NCBI RefSeq assembly: GCF_001544455.2
Contig: NZ_FCOC02000008.1
Coordinates: forward strand, 124,001 to 188,000
Source: Caballeronia sordidicola
Lineage (GTDB): Bacteria; Pseudomonadota; Gammaproteobacteria; Burkholderiales; Burkholderiaceae
Direction of reading: 5' to 3'
DNA length: 64,000 nt
Position numbers and translations under genes: made by a program. Below are positions 15,976-25,562 of this stretch, piece by piece. The notes under the pieces were generated by a model. It did no database searches and had not been told where the DNA came from. It worked only from the letters and a program-made list of their open reading frames with translations. The stretch's first letter is position 1. Each line of letters opens with the position of its first letter.

Positions 15976-17172
15976 TCAGCCGCTCAGCCCATCCAGCGCC
16001 CGCTCCAGGTCCGCGCGCAGATCCGCTTCGTCTTCCAGACCAATATACAAGCGCACCAGCACGCCCTCGTGCGGCCATACATTGGCGGTGCGCATCGACT
16101 TGATGTTGTACGGCATGGCGAGACTGTTCGCGCCGCCCCAGCTCCAGCCAATCGCGAAGTTTTCGAGCGCCTCGACGAATGTGTCGATTTGCGCCGGGCT
16201 ATAGCGTTTGTCGAAGACCATCGAAAATAGGCCGCCTGCGCCCGTGAAGTCGCGTTCAAAGAACATGTGTCCCGGACAATCCGGCAAAGCCGGATGCAAC
16301 ACCGTGGTAATTTCCGGCCGCGTCTTCAGCCAGCGCGCGAGCGAAAGCGCGGTCCGGTCATGCGCGTCAAAGCGAATCTTCATGCTCGGCAAACTTCGCA
16401 GCACGAGCGAACAATCGTCCGACGACACGCCAAGCCCCATGCGCATGCGTGCACGTTTGAGACGCGCGTGAAGGTTTTTATCGGCGGTGATGATGGCGCC
16501 CATCAAAATGTCGCTGCCGCCCGACTGATACTTCGTCAACGCCTGCACCGAAATATCGACGCCGTGTTCGAACGGCTTGAACGCAAGACCCGCCGAATAC
16601 GTGTTGTCGATAGCACTCAGCACCTGGTGCGAACGCGCGATCTGCGTGATTGCCGGCACGTCCTGCACTTCCATGGTCACCGAACCCGGCGCTTCCAGCC
16701 AGATCAGCTTAGTGTTCGGCTGGATCAACGCTTCGATGCCCGCGCCGATCAACGGATCGTAATACGTCACTTCCAGGCCGAAATCCTCGGCGAGCCAGTC
16801 CGCGTGCTCGCGATTGGGCGAGTATGCGTTATCGGGAATCAGCACGTGATCGCCGGACTTGACGAGCGCGAAGTACACATTCGATATCGCCGATAACCCC
16901 GACGGCTGCAACAGCGCGTGCTGGCCGCCTTCGATCACCGCGAGCCGCTGCGCGAGAGCAAGCGACGTAGGCGTGGCGTGCAATCCGTAGCGCCACTGAC
17001 TGTCGTCGTGCCAGACGAGCGCGCGCATGGTGGCGAGATCCGGGAACACGACCGTCGATGCACGCGCCACCGGGACGGAAAACGACTGGAAACCGGGCGT
17101 GAGTTTGTCCTCGGGATGGACGATGCGGGTCTGCAAGCTGCGTTCTTTCGACGAATGGCTGGAATCGGTCAT
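15976..17172 (-). CDS. metC: Cystathionine beta-lyase
   Basis: 398 residues of the Cys/Met-metabolism PLP enzyme family. The PLP lysine lies in ALTKYQSGGSD, preceded by the cofactor-ring Asp in SAIDNTYSAG and the YGLHATPT substrate region. It splits cystathionine to homocysteine, pyruvate and ammonia. The TKYQSGGSD context and overall length point to the lyase and not to a gamma-synthase. Start at the ATG 17172. It is in the same orientation as the preceding lipoprotein gene is downstream, with about 80 bases between them on the minus strand side. Confidence 0.88.
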   Translation of the reverse strand: MTDSSHSSKERSLQTRIVHPEDKLTPGFQSFSVPVARASTVVFPDLATMRALVWHDDSQWRYGLHATPTSLALAQRLAVIEGGQHALLQPSGLSAISNVYFALVKSGDHVLIPDNAYSPNREHADWLAEDFGLEVTYYDPLIGAGIEALIQPNTKLIWLEAPGSVTMEVQDVPAITQIARSHQVLSAIDNTYSAGLAFKPFEHGVDISVQALTKYQSGGSDILMGAIITADKNLHARLKRARMRMGLGVSSDDCSLVLRSLPSMKIRFDAHDRTALSLARWLKTRPEITTVLHPALPDCPGHMFFERDFTGAGGLFSMVFDKRYSPAQIDTFVEALENFAIGWSWGGANSLAMPYNIKSMRTANVWPHEGVLVRLYIGLEDEADLRADLERALDGLSG

Positions 17173-17251
17173 GAAATGTCCTGCTTATCGGGCTCCATGA
17201 GCGGAGCCATAAGAAAAAATGTCATGCGGAACGGGGGAGGTTTAAACGCAC

Positions 17252-17893
17252 TTACTCGCCCATGATCACATTGCTCACTCCGCCCACCGCATTGCGCGGC
17301 GGTGCAGGTTCGAGCGATGGCGCGGCGGACTGCGGCGCTTGCGGCGCAAGCGCGCCACTCGCGCGAGCGGGCGGCAATCCCGCGCCGACAGGCTTGAGTT
17401 CAAACGGCACGGGATTGGAATCGTCGGCATTCATGCGCTCGCCGGACACGCTGCCATCGGCCGCGAACTTGCCGACCCAGTTCCCGGTAATGTGCGTGCC
17501 GTCGGTCGATTCTTCGATCTCGAGCGTATCGCCGTCACGGTCACCCGCCACCACGATTACCGTCGCACTTCCCGCAAACCGGTATTCACCGTGCACGCCC
17601 GACGCTTCGTCGGTCTTAGCACCGAGTTTCATCTCGATCTGCCTGTCGCCGAGCGTGCCAACGTACACCGGAAACCGCGCGAACGCGGGATCGGGCGTCA
17701 AAGGTTTGGCGGGCGGCAACGCCAGCGTTTCGATAGCCTCCGACGTTCCCGGCGCGCGCAGGCCAAGATCGCCCGGCGTGCTCGCGGCACGCGCCGCCGC
17801 GACCGGGCGCGAGCCATCGGGCGGCATGGCCGAATTACATCCGGCGAGCACCAGCGCTGCCATCGCCACTGCCGCCACTTTCAATTGCGTCAT
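17252..17893 (-). CDS. Putative lipoprotein of unknown function
   Basis: 213 residues from the ATG at 17893, with a signal sequence ending in a lipobox (LVLAGC), so it should be acylated at that Cys and exported. After a Pro/Ala-rich linker a beta-rich domain follows (VYVGTLGDRQIEMKLG, YRFAGSATVIVVAGDRDGDTL, GNWVGKFAADG), then a low-complexity Pro/Ala tail. I do not recognise a family. It starts 23 bases after the stop of the broken thiolase and may use that transcript. Confidence 0.75.
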   Translation of the reverse strand: MTQLKVAAVAMAALVLAGCNSAMPPDGSRPVAAARAASTPGDLGLRAPGTSEAIETLALPPAKPLTPDPAFARFPVYVGTLGDRQIEMKLGAKTDEASGVHGEYRFAGSATVIVVAGDRDGDTLEIEESTDGTHITGNWVGKFAADGSVSGERMNADDSNPVPFELKPVGAGLPPARASGALAPQAPQSAAPSLEPAPPRNAVGGVSNVIMGE

Positions 17894-17915
17894 CGAATGA
17901 TCTCTGCCTGGTTTC

Positions 17916-18621
17916 TCATGCACGTTCGAAAATTGCCGCGATACCCTGCCCGCCGCCAATACACATCGTCACGAGCGCATATCGTCCGCCCGTGCGCTGG
18001 AGTTCGTACAACGCTTTCACGGTGATCAACGCGCCTGTCGCGCCAATCGGATGACCCAGGGAAATGCCAGAACCGTTCGGGTTCACCAATGCCTGATCGA
18101 GCGCCAGTTCCTTCGATACCGCGCAAGCTTGCGCCGCGAACGCTTCATTGGATGGAATCGAAGGGATCGTGCAGCGCGCCGAGCATCATGTCGACAAGAC
18201 GGGCGTCGCCCATGCGCTGGCCGAAACGCGCGGCGGGCGCAAGATACGGCGCGCGGCTCATGCTTTCCGCGCCGCCGCCAATTGCGATATCCGTATCGCC
18301 AAGCAGGATGGATTGCGCCGCGGACACGATCGCCTGCAACCCCGAGCCGCACAAACGGTTGACGGTCAACGCCGGCGCATGTTGCGTCACGCCGCCGTTC
18401 AGCGCCGCGACACGCGCGAGATACATGTCCTTCGGTTCGGTCTGGATCACGTTGCCGAACACGACGTGACCGACGTCGTCCCCGGACAAATCCGCCCGCG
18501 ATAAAACCTCGCGCACCACGCGCGCGCCGAGATCGGTCGGACTGAAGTCCTTCAACGCGCCGCCGAAATCGCCGATTGCAGTGCGCACACCGCTCACCAC
18601 CACCACTTCACGCTGCGTCAT
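17916..18621 (-). pseudogene. bktB: BktB-type beta-ketothiolase disrupted by internal deletion
   Basis: The 5' piece (18145-18621, 158 codons) begins like an intact thiolase and carries the nucleophile Cys91 in NRLCGSG. It reads thiolase sequence to DPFDSI and then meets TGA at 18145. In a different frame the sequence resumes at once with [11 protein letters not shown] and runs 77 residues through GHPIGATG and the catalytic CIGGGQGIAAIF to the stop at 17916. Against a family length near 394, about residues 159-317 are gone, roughly 476 bases, not a multiple of three. The product cannot be a working thiolase. The intact family member would condense propionyl-CoA or acetyl-CoA for hydroxyvalerate units. 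Confidence 0.85.
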
Positions 18622-18642
18622 GAAAGCTCCTTGATCCGCTTT

Positions 18643-20019
18643 TTAAACTTCGCCCCACAGGTCATGGCCGTCGGCGCCGGTGATCTTCACCGAAACGAAG
18701 TCGCCCGCCTTGTAGCGTTTGGACGCCTTCTTCGCCGGCTCGATATACACCACGCCGTCGATCTCGGGCGCGTCCGCCGCGGTACGTCCGACGCCACCCT
18801 CGACGCTGATTTCATCGACCAGCACTTTCAGCGTCTTGCCCACCTTGCGCTTCATGCGCGCGGCCGACAACTCCTCGGCCAGTTCCATGAACCGCGCGCG
18901 GCGTTCTTCGCGGACTTCGTCGGGCAACCCGCCATCGAGTTCGTTCGCCGTTGCACCTTCGACCGGTGAATAGGCGAAACAGCCCACACGATCCAGGTCG
19001 GCGATACGAATAAAGTCCAGCAAGGTTTGAAACTGCTCTTCCGTCTCACCAGGAAAGCCCGCGATGAACGTGCTGCGGATCGTCAGATCCGGACACATGG
19101 CGCGCCATTTCTGCACGCGTTCGAGCACCTTTTCGGCGTTCGCCGGGCGTTTCATGCGCTTGAGCACTTCAGGATGCGCGTGCTGGAATGGCACATCGAG
19201 ATACGGCAGCACGTGGCCTTTGAGCGGACCTTCGGCCATCAGCGGAATGACCTCGTCCACGCTCGGATACGGATAAACGTAGTGCAGGCGCACCCATGCG
19301 CCGTACTGCGCCGCCAGTTCGCCAAGCGCGCCGACGAGATCGGTCATGCGCGTCTTGACCGGCTTGCCGTTCCAGAAACCGGTGCGGTATTTGACATCGA
19401 CGCCATATGCGCTCGTGTCCTGCGAGATCACGAGCAATTCCTTGACGCCGGATTTGAACAGGTTTTCGGCTTCGAGCATCACGTCGGCGATGGGACGCGA
19501 GACCAGATCGCCGCGCATCGACGGGATGATGCAGAACGTGCAGCGATGATTACAGCCTTCCGATATCTTCAGATACGCATAATGGCGCGGCGTGAGCTTG
19601 ATGCCGGCGGGCGGCACGAGATCGACGAACGGATCGTGCGGCTTGGGCAAATGCTGATGCACGTGGATCATGACTTCGGCAGTTGCATGCGGACCGGTCA
19701 CCGCCAGCACTTTCGGATGCACTTCCTCGATCAGGCCCGTCCCGCTGGCACTTTTTTTCGCTCCGAGACAACCGGTCACGATCACCTTGCCGTTTTCGTG
19801 CAGCGCTTCGCCGATGGCGTCGAGGCTTTCCTGCACGGCTTCATCGATAAAACCGCAGGTGTTCACGACGACGAGATCAGCGCCGTCGTAGGAGCTCGAA
19901 ATTTCGTAACCTTCAGCGCGCAGTTGCGTGATGATCTGTTCGGAGTCGACCAGGGCTTTCGGGCATCCAAGGCTTACGAACCCCACTTTGGGGGCTGTGG
20001 GCGTGGTGATCAGGGACAT
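18643..20019 (-). CDS. rimO: Ribosomal protein S12 methylthiotransferase
   Basis: 458 residues. The N-terminal domain has three cluster cysteines ([27 protein letters not shown]), the radical-SAM core has CNHRCTFC, and the C terminus is a TRAM domain. It adds a methylthio group to an Asp of ribosomal protein S12. The ATG at 20019 matches the family start; a frame extending to 20133 is not conserved. It sits between phaR and the broken thiolase. Confidence 0.95.
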   Translation of the reverse strand: MSLITTPTAPKVGFVSLGCPKALVDSEQIITQLRAEGYEISSSYDGADLVVVNTCGFIDEAVQESLDAIGEALHENGKVIVTGCLGAKKSASGTGLIEEVHPKVLAVTGPHATAEVMIHVHQHLPKPHDPFVDLVPPAGIKLTPRHYAYLKISEGCNHRCTFCIIPSMRGDLVSRPIADVMLEAENLFKSGVKELLVISQDTSAYGVDVKYRTGFWNGKPVKTRMTDLVGALGELAAQYGAWVRLHYVYPYPSVDEVIPLMAEGPLKGHVLPYLDVPFQHAHPEVLKRMKRPANAEKVLERVQKWRAMCPDLTIRSTFIAGFPGETEEQFQTLLDFIRIADLDRVGCFAYSPVEGATANELDGGLPDEVREERRARFMELAEELSAARMKRKVGKTLKVLVDEISVEGGVGRTAADAPEIDGVVYIEPAKKASKRYKAGDFVSVKITGADGHDLWGEV

Positions 20020-20306
20020 AGTGTGTTCTGGCGATGTGAGTGCCGCGTGGCTTGGGCGAGCCGGCGGGCACGAAGCTAACGAGCGCAGCGGCGCGCGAGC
20101 TGCCGTGAGCGTCACCGCTGAAAAGCAGGACAAAAGACGCTTGGAGAGGCAATAACCGGCGCGGCATCCGCCACAGGGCGACTATTCGCCGTGGGCGCTG
20201 CGCTGCAAAGCGGTATTGTACCGTGAGGCGGATGGGGAGGAATGGCGTGGAACGGGCAAGGCGGAGTTGACGGGTCGACAGCCTGGCGGAGCCAACCCGT
20301 CCACCC

Positions 20307-20894
20307 CTACTTTTTCTCCCCCGGGCCACCCGTCCCCGTTGGATTCGGATTTGGAAACGGAAACGTGCTGAACATCGATTTCGCCTGGTTCTGCATCTGC
20401 TCCTGCATCTGCACGAACATGTTCTTCGATTGCTCGATATAGCTCGTCATCATCCCCTGCATCATGGGCGCCTGCATGTTCATGAACTGCGACCACACTT
20501 CCGGGTTCAACTGCGTGCCATTGCCGCCTTCGATCAGGCCCTTCGACTGGTCGGTGAGCTTGTGCTGGATATCGATGAACGCCTGGATGTTCTTTTCCAG
20601 ATACGTGCCCATCATCCCCTGCATGGCGTTGCCGTAGAAACGAATGATCTGCGAAAGCATGACCGATGAAAACATCGGCAGCCCGCCACTCTCCTCCTCC
20701 AGAATGATCTGCAGCAAGATGCTGCGCGTCAGATCCTCGGACGACTTGGCGTCCATCACCTTGAAGTCTTCCTGGTCGAGCACGAGCTGCTTGACGTCGG
20801 AAAGCGTGATGTAGGTGCTGGTTTCGGTATCGTAGAGCCGGCGATTCGGATATTTTTTTATGAGCCGTTCGGCGGATTTCTTTGTAGTGGTCAT
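20307..20894 (-). CDS. phaR: Polyhydroxyalkanoate synthesis repressor
   Basis: 195 residues. The N-terminal accumulation-regulator domain is well conserved (IKKYPNRRLYDTETSTYITL, then DVKQLV), followed by a hydrophobic granule-binding middle (MFSSVMLSQIIRFYG) and a Gln/Met-rich C-terminal tail. PhaR binds both DNA and polyester granules, repressing phasin and its own gene until granules form. It closes the phaC-phaA-phaB-phaR run on the minus strand, 156 bases after phaB. A target site in this window may be the palindrome upstream of phaC. Confidence 0.95.
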   Translation of the reverse strand: MTTTKKSAERLIKKYPNRRLYDTETSTYITLSDVKQLVLDQEDFKVMDAKSSEDLTRSILLQIILEEESGGLPMFSSVMLSQIIRFYGNAMQGMMGTYLEKNIQAFIDIQHKLTDQSKGLIEGGNGTQLNPEVWSQFMNMQAPMMQGMMTSYIEQSKNMFVQMQEQMQNQAKSMFSTFPFPNPNPTGTGGPGEKK

Positions 20895-21050
20895 GTAACG
20901 CCTTTAAACGCAAAACTCGAACTGTGCCGGCGGACTTCATGTGCTTCCAGCAACGGAAGCCACCGGTTCGTAGTGGGCGCCGAGGGTCACGGGCAACGGC
21001 GCAGAAAGGTCTCCCTGATCTTTCACGCCGCCCGGAGCGCCCTCGCGCCC

Positions 21051-21791
21051 TCAGCCCATATGCAGGCCGCCATTCAGCGAGAAGTCGGCGCCGGTCGAGA
21101 AACCCGATTCCTCCGATGCCAGCCACGCCACGATCGACCCGATTTCCTCCGGCCGGCCGAGCCGGCGTACAGGAATGGTCGCGACGATTTTCTCCAGCAC
21201 GTCCGGACGGATCGACTTCACCATGTCGGTGCCGATATACCCCGGCGAAATGGTATTGACCGTCACGCCCTTGGTCGCAACTTCTTGCGCCAGCGCCATG
21301 GTGAAGCCGTGAATGCCGGCCTTCGCCGTCGAATAGTTCGTCTGGCCGAACTGCCCTTTCTGACCGTTCACCGACGAAATATTGATGATGCGCCCGAACC
21401 CACGCTCGACCATGCCGTCGATCACCTGCTTGGTCACGTTGAAGAGACTCGTCAGGTTGGTATCGATGACCGCCGTCCAGTCTTCGTGGGTCATCTTGCG
21501 GAACACGACGTCCCGCGTGATGCCGGCGTTGTTCACCAGCACGTCGATCTCGCCGACTTCGGCCTTGACCTTGTCGAAGGCGTTCTTGGTCGACTCCCAG
21601 TCGCCCACGTTGCCCTCGGAGGCAATGAAGTCGTAGCCGAGCGCCTTTTGTTCATCGAGCCATTTGACCCGGCGTGGCGAATTCGGCCCGCAGCCGGCGA
21701 CAACCGTGAACCCGTCCTTATGCAGCCGCTGGCAGATGCTCGTGCCAATGCCGCCCATGCCGCCCGTTACGTACGCTACTCGTTTAGTCAT
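21051..21791 (-). CDS. phaB: Acetoacetyl-CoA reductase
   Basis: 246 residues, short-chain dehydrogenase fold. The cofactor loop GGMGGIGTSICQRL is at the N terminus, and the Ser-Tyr-Lys set is visible in INISSVNGQKGQFGQTNYS followed by TAKAG. It reduces acetoacetyl-CoA with NADPH to (R)-3-hydroxybutyryl-CoA, the monomer used by PhaC. It lies 64 bases after phaA on the same strand, so the two are probably co-transcribed. Confidence 0.95.
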   Translation of the reverse strand: MTKRVAYVTGGMGGIGTSICQRLHKDGFTVVAGCGPNSPRRVKWLDEQKALGYDFIASEGNVGDWESTKNAFDKVKAEVGEIDVLVNNAGITRDVVFRKMTHEDWTAVIDTNLTSLFNVTKQVIDGMVERGFGRIINISSVNGQKGQFGQTNYSTAKAGIHGFTMALAQEVATKGVTVNTISPGYIGTDMVKSIRPDVLEKIVATIPVRRLGRPEEIGSIVAWLASEESGFSTGADFSLNGGLHMG

Positions 21792-21855
21792 TGCTCGCTC
21801 CGGTTATCGTTATGCGCGCTGGAACAGCGCGCCGTGCTCGTTCGCACGGTCTCCC

Positions 21856-23037
21856 TCAAGGGCGCTCGAGTGCGAGCGCCACGCCCATGCCGCCGCCAAT
21901 GCACAGCGACGCCAGCCCCTTCTTCGCATCCCGTTTTTGCATCTCGTGCAGCAGCGTGACGAGAATCCGGCAACCGGACGCGCCAATCGGATGGCCGATG
22001 GCGATGGCGCCGCCGTTCACGTTTATTTTCGATGTATCCCAGCCCATTTGCTGATGCACCGCCAGCGCCTGAGCCGCGAAAGCTTCGTTGATCTCCATCA
22101 GGTCGAGGTCGCCCACCGACCAGCCGGCACGTTCGAGACATCGCTTCGATGCCGGCACCGGGCCCATGCCCATCACCTTAGGATCGACGCCCGCGTTCGC
22201 GTACGCCTTGATCCGCGCGAGCGGCGTCAGGCCGAGCGCATCGGCTTTCTTCGCCGACATCACGATCACGGCCGCGGCGCCGTCGTTCAATCCGGATGCG
22301 TTGGCGGCCGTCACCGTGCCTTCCTTCGAAAACGCCGGTTTGAGCGACGCCAGTGATTCCGCCGTCACGCCGTGACGCACGAATTCGTCGGTGGCGAAGC
22401 GCACGGGGTCGCCTTTGCGTTGCGGAATCTCGACAGGCACGATTTCATCGTCGAAACGGCCGGATTTTTGCGCCGCTTCCGCCTTGTTCTGCGACAACGC
22501 AGCAAACGCGTCCTGATCCGCGCGCGAAATGCCATATTCCTTCGCGACATTTTCTGCCGTGACGCCCATGTGGATGGAATTGAACGCATCCCACAGGCCG
22601 TCGACGATCATGGAATCGATCAGCTTGGCGTCGCCCATGCGGAAACCGTCGCGCGAACCCGGCAGCACATGCGGCGCCGCGCTCATGTTTTCCTGGCCGC
22701 CGGCGACCACGATCTCGGCGTCGCCGGCAATGATCGCGTTCGCCGCGAGCATGACGGCCTTCAGGCCCGAGCCGCACACCTTGTTGATGGTCATGCCGGG
22801 CACCGCGTTCGGGAAGCCCGCCTTGATCAGCGCCTGGCGCGCCGGATTCTGGCCGGAACCCGCCGTCAGCACCTGGCCGAGGATCACTTCGCTGATCTGC
22901 TCGGGTTTCAGGTTGGCGCGCTCCAGCACCGCGCGCAGCACGACTGCGCCAAGATCAGGCGCGGCGATCTTCGCCAGCGACCCGCCGAATTTGCCGACGG
23001 CCGTTCGTGCGGCCGATACGATCACTACGTCTGTCAT
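21856..23037 (-). CDS. phaA: Acetyl-CoA C-acetyltransferase (beta-ketothiolase)
   Basis: 393 residues with all three catalytic residues in place: Cys88 in NKVCGSG, His349 in GHPIGASG and Cys379 in LCIGGGMG. It joins two acetyl-CoA to acetoacetyl-CoA, the first step toward poly-3-hydroxybutyrate. It follows phaC after 226 bases and precedes phaB. With bktB broken nearby, this is the only intact biosynthetic thiolase in the window. Confidence 0.96.
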   Translation of the reverse strand: MTDVVIVSAARTAVGKFGGSLAKIAAPDLGAVVLRAVLERANLKPEQISEVILGQVLTAGSGQNPARQALIKAGFPNAVPGMTINKVCGSGLKAVMLAANAIIAGDAEIVVAGGQENMSAAPHVLPGSRDGFRMGDAKLIDSMIVDGLWDAFNSIHMGVTAENVAKEYGISRADQDAFAALSQNKAEAAQKSGRFDDEIVPVEIPQRKGDPVRFATDEFVRHGVTAESLASLKPAFSKEGTVTAANASGLNDGAAAVIVMSAKKADALGLTPLARIKAYANAGVDPKVMGMGPVPASKRCLERAGWSVGDLDLMEINEAFAAQALAVHQQMGWDTSKINVNGGAIAIGHPIGASGCRILVTLLHEMQKRDAKKGLASLCIGGGMGVALALERP

Positions 23038-23263
23038 TTTCAGTTCCCTATGAGTATCGAAAGTAATAGCCGGGTGTGCGCCGGCTCACAACTTGCCGGC
23101 TCGATGCATCACGCGATGTGTATCAGGCAATGCGGGCAGCGCTCTCGACCGTATCCGGGTCTTGCGTCATTACCCGCTTACTGTTGACCCGTCGCGGACG
23201 AATTGCAATCAGGTCTGGTCCGCATTCGGCCTTCCCGCGCTCGTTCGCCCGCTCCCACGCCGA
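23038..23263 (-). other. phaC-phaA intergenic region with a short inverted repeat
   Basis: 226 bases between phaC and phaA. Two copies of GCCGGC at 23080-23085 and 23095-23100 can pair across a 9-base loop close to the phaA start. This may tune phaA expression relative to phaC; I see no strong internal promoter. Confidence 0.3.
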
Positions 23264-25246
23264 TCACTGATCCCGCTGCAAGACATACCGCCCCGGCGCC
23301 GGCTCGATCACCGGGAAATCCTCCGACCCGAGTTCCGGCTTCGGCTTCACTTTCTTGCCGCCGTAACCATCGAGCCACGCGGTCCACGTCGTCCACCAGC
23401 TGCCCGGATGCTCGGTCGCGCCTTCGAACCAGTCATCGGACGAGTCAGGCAGGGTTTTGCCGTCCGTGTCCAGCTTCCAGAAACTGCGCTTGTTCTTGGA
23501 CGGCGGATTGATCACGCCCGCAATATGTCCCGACGCGCCGAGCACGAACGTCTGCGGCCCGGTCAGCAACGGCGCGGACGCGTAAGCCGCCGTCCACGGC
23601 ACGATGTGATCCTCGCGCGATCCGTACAGGAACGTAGGCACGTCGATCAGCGACAAATCCACCGGTTCGCCGCACGTCGTAAGTTCGCCGGGGTTGCGCA
23701 GGCGATTTTCCAGATACGTGTTGCGCAGATACCAGACGAACATCGGTCCGGGAAGATTGGTGGAGTCGCTGTTCCAGTAGAGCAGGTCGAACGCCTGCGG
23801 CGTGCGGCCCTTCAGGTAGTTGTCCACCACGTAGTTCCACACCAGGTCGTTCGGGCGCAGATACGAGAAGGTGTTCGCAAACTCGACGCCGCGCATGAGA
23901 CCCACAGGCGCGCCGTCCTGGCCGCCGATAGTCTGCTCGCGCATCTTCACGTGCTGTTCATCGATAAACACATCCAGCACGCCCGTGTCCGAGAAATCGA
24001 GCATGGCGGTGAGCAAGGTCATGGACGCCGCCGGATGTTCTCCGCGCGCGGCCAGCACGGCCAGCGCGGTCGCGAGCATGGTGCCGCCCACGCAGAAGCC
24101 GAGCGTGTTGATCTGCTCGCGCCCGCTGATCTGCTTGACCACATCGATAGGCGTAAGCACGCCTTCGTCGATGTAATCGTCCCACGTCTTGTGCGCGATC
24201 GTCGCATCCGCATTACGCCACGAGATCATGAAAACCTGATGGCCGGCGTCGAGCGCATGACCGACGAGCGAGCCTTCCGGCTGCAAGTCCAGGATATAAA
24301 ACTTGTTGATGCAAGGCGGCACGATCAACAACGGCCGCTCGCGAACCGTCGCGGTATGCGGCGTGTACTGGATCAGTTGCAGCAGGTCGTTTTCGAACAC
24401 GACCGAGCCTTGCGCGGTGGCGATGTTCTTGCCCACCACGAAACCGGATTCATCGCTTTGCTGGATCTTGCCGCGCTGCATGTCGGCAAGCAGATTCATC
24501 ATGCCCTTTTGCAGGCTTTCTCCACGGCTTTCGATCAATGCCTTCTGTGCATCCGGATTCAATGCAATGTAGTTGCTCGGCGACGCCGCAGCCGCCCATT
24601 GCTGCACGGCAAAGCGAATCCGTTCGCGCGTCCTGGCGTCGCCTTCGACCGCTTCCGCGAGTTCCTGCAGATACCGCGCGTTCAGCACATACCATGCGGC
24701 GGCAAACGCGAAGCCGGGCGTGGATTGCCATGCGCCCCCGCTAAAACGCCGGTCCTTCAACGCCGACAAATCGATGCTCTGCGCACTCGCCTGCTTCATG
24801 AGTTCCGTGGCGTCGCGCGAGAAACCGGACTGCAGTTCCTGCAGGCGCTGTGCGGGGATGGCGGCCATCGGGATTTTCGGCATGGCGGGCATGCCGGACA
24901 CGGGCGGGAACATCGACTGGAGGTTGCCATTGCTGCCGGAAAAACCCGGAAACCCGGCAAAGCCCGGCATCGCGCTCATGGTGGCGAACGGATTTGCAGA
25001 AGCCGGCGACCCCTGGCCCGGATTGGCTTGTGCGACAAGCTTTTGCCACAGAGCAGGATCGGCGACCGAGCGCCATGTATTGAGCCACTGCTCGAACATC
25101 TTTTGCACGCCAGCGGGATCCGCGCCTGGCATGCCAAACGGAGAGTTCGGTGCAGCGTCCGTGGCAGCCTTGGCTTTAGCCGACTGACGTGACGAATCTG
25201 GCGACGAACCCGGTGAGGATGAAGAAGACGATCTGGAGGCAGCCAT
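23264..25246 (-). CDS. phaC: Class I polyhydroxyalkanoate synthase
   Basis: 660 residues. The lipase-like box GFCVGG holds the nucleophile Cys385, with Asp546 in REDHIVPW and His574 in SGHIAGV. The spacing equals that of the Cupriavidus necator enzyme (Cys319, Asp480, His508) with a constant offset of 66, so the core is unbroken. The N terminus is longer than in that enzyme and very Ser-, Pro-, Met- and Gly-rich. It polymerises hydroxyacyl-CoA into storage polyester at the granule surface. Start ATG 25246 is preceded by a long leader with a candidate promoter. Confidence 0.96.
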   Translation of the reverse strand: MAASRSSSSSSPGSSPDSSRQSAKAKAATDAAPNSPFGMPGADPAGVQKMFEQWLNTWRSVADPALWQKLVAQANPGQGSPASANPFATMSAMPGFAGFPGFSGSNGNLQSMFPPVSGMPAMPKIPMAAIPAQRLQELQSGFSRDATELMKQASAQSIDLSALKDRRFSGGAWQSTPGFAFAAAWYVLNARYLQELAEAVEGDARTRERIRFAVQQWAAAASPSNYIALNPDAQKALIESRGESLQKGMMNLLADMQRGKIQQSDESGFVVGKNIATAQGSVVFENDLLQLIQYTPHTATVRERPLLIVPPCINKFYILDLQPEGSLVGHALDAGHQVFMISWRNADATIAHKTWDDYIDEGVLTPIDVVKQISGREQINTLGFCVGGTMLATALAVLAARGEHPAASMTLLTAMLDFSDTGVLDVFIDEQHVKMREQTIGGQDGAPVGLMRGVEFANTFSYLRPNDLVWNYVVDNYLKGRTPQAFDLLYWNSDSTNLPGPMFVWYLRNTYLENRLRNPGELTTCGEPVDLSLIDVPTFLYGSREDHIVPWTAAYASAPLLTGPQTFVLGASGHIAGVINPPSKNKRSFWKLDTDGKTLPDSSDDWFEGATEHPGSWWTTWTAWLDGYGGKKVKPKPELGSEDFPVIEPAPGRYVLQRDQ

Positions 25247-25398
25247 ATCCGCGTTTGACCTAAGCGTCCCGAAAGACTGAGTTGCTGAGAGAGGCGTGAC
25301 GTGGAGCCGCGTCGGGAATCATCGCGAATGAAGTGCCGCGCGCGTGAGCGTCCGACCGCGATGATGTGACCTTGCTTACGCCGTGCGCTTTGTGAAAC

Positions 25399-25428
25399 AT
25401 TCTTGCTCCACGGTGCAAGGCGTGTCAA
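25399..25428 (-). promoter_or_regulatory. Candidate sigma-70 promoter for phaC
   Basis: On the minus strand TTGACA (25428-25423) is followed after 18 bases by AAGAAT (25404-25399). This would start transcription about 145 bases before the phaC ATG. The -35 box is perfect and the -10 box matches four of six positions. Confidence 0.4.
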
Positions 25429-25511
25429 TGCGTCGCCTTGATTTTGACGCAGTGCGATATTTTTTTCATCATCGTTTTCCCGATGTAATCAAACGATCGG
25501 CCGATGAAATT

Positions 25512-25523
25512 TGTTGCGCAACA
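25512..25523. promoter_or_regulatory. 12-base palindrome TGTTGCGCAACA upstream of the phaC promoter
   Basis: The site is perfectly self-complementary and built from TGC/GCA half-sites, the kind of sequence bound by PhaR-type regulators. It lies about 85 bases upstream of the candidate -35 box. Binding by PhaR is an inference. Confidence 0.35.
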
Positions 25524-25562
25524 TAAATGCCATGCATGCGCTCCGGGGCAGCGCCGCGAAGT

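Larger units (their letters stand above)
25247..25562. other. Leader and promoter region of the pha operon
   Basis: 316 bases between pgeF (upstream on the minus strand) and phaC. It contains the candidate promoter at 25399-25428, a perfect palindrome at 25512-25523, and the CTTGC...GCAAG repeat inside the promoter spacer. The region is richer in A and T than the genes. No coding frame is convincing. Confidence 0.6.

Noticed and set aside
17890..18126. A 78-codon minus-strand frame across the end of the broken thiolase.
   Set aside because: The third frame in this stretch carries the thiolase C terminus (GHPIGATG, CIGGGQG); the 78-codon frame is a shadow.
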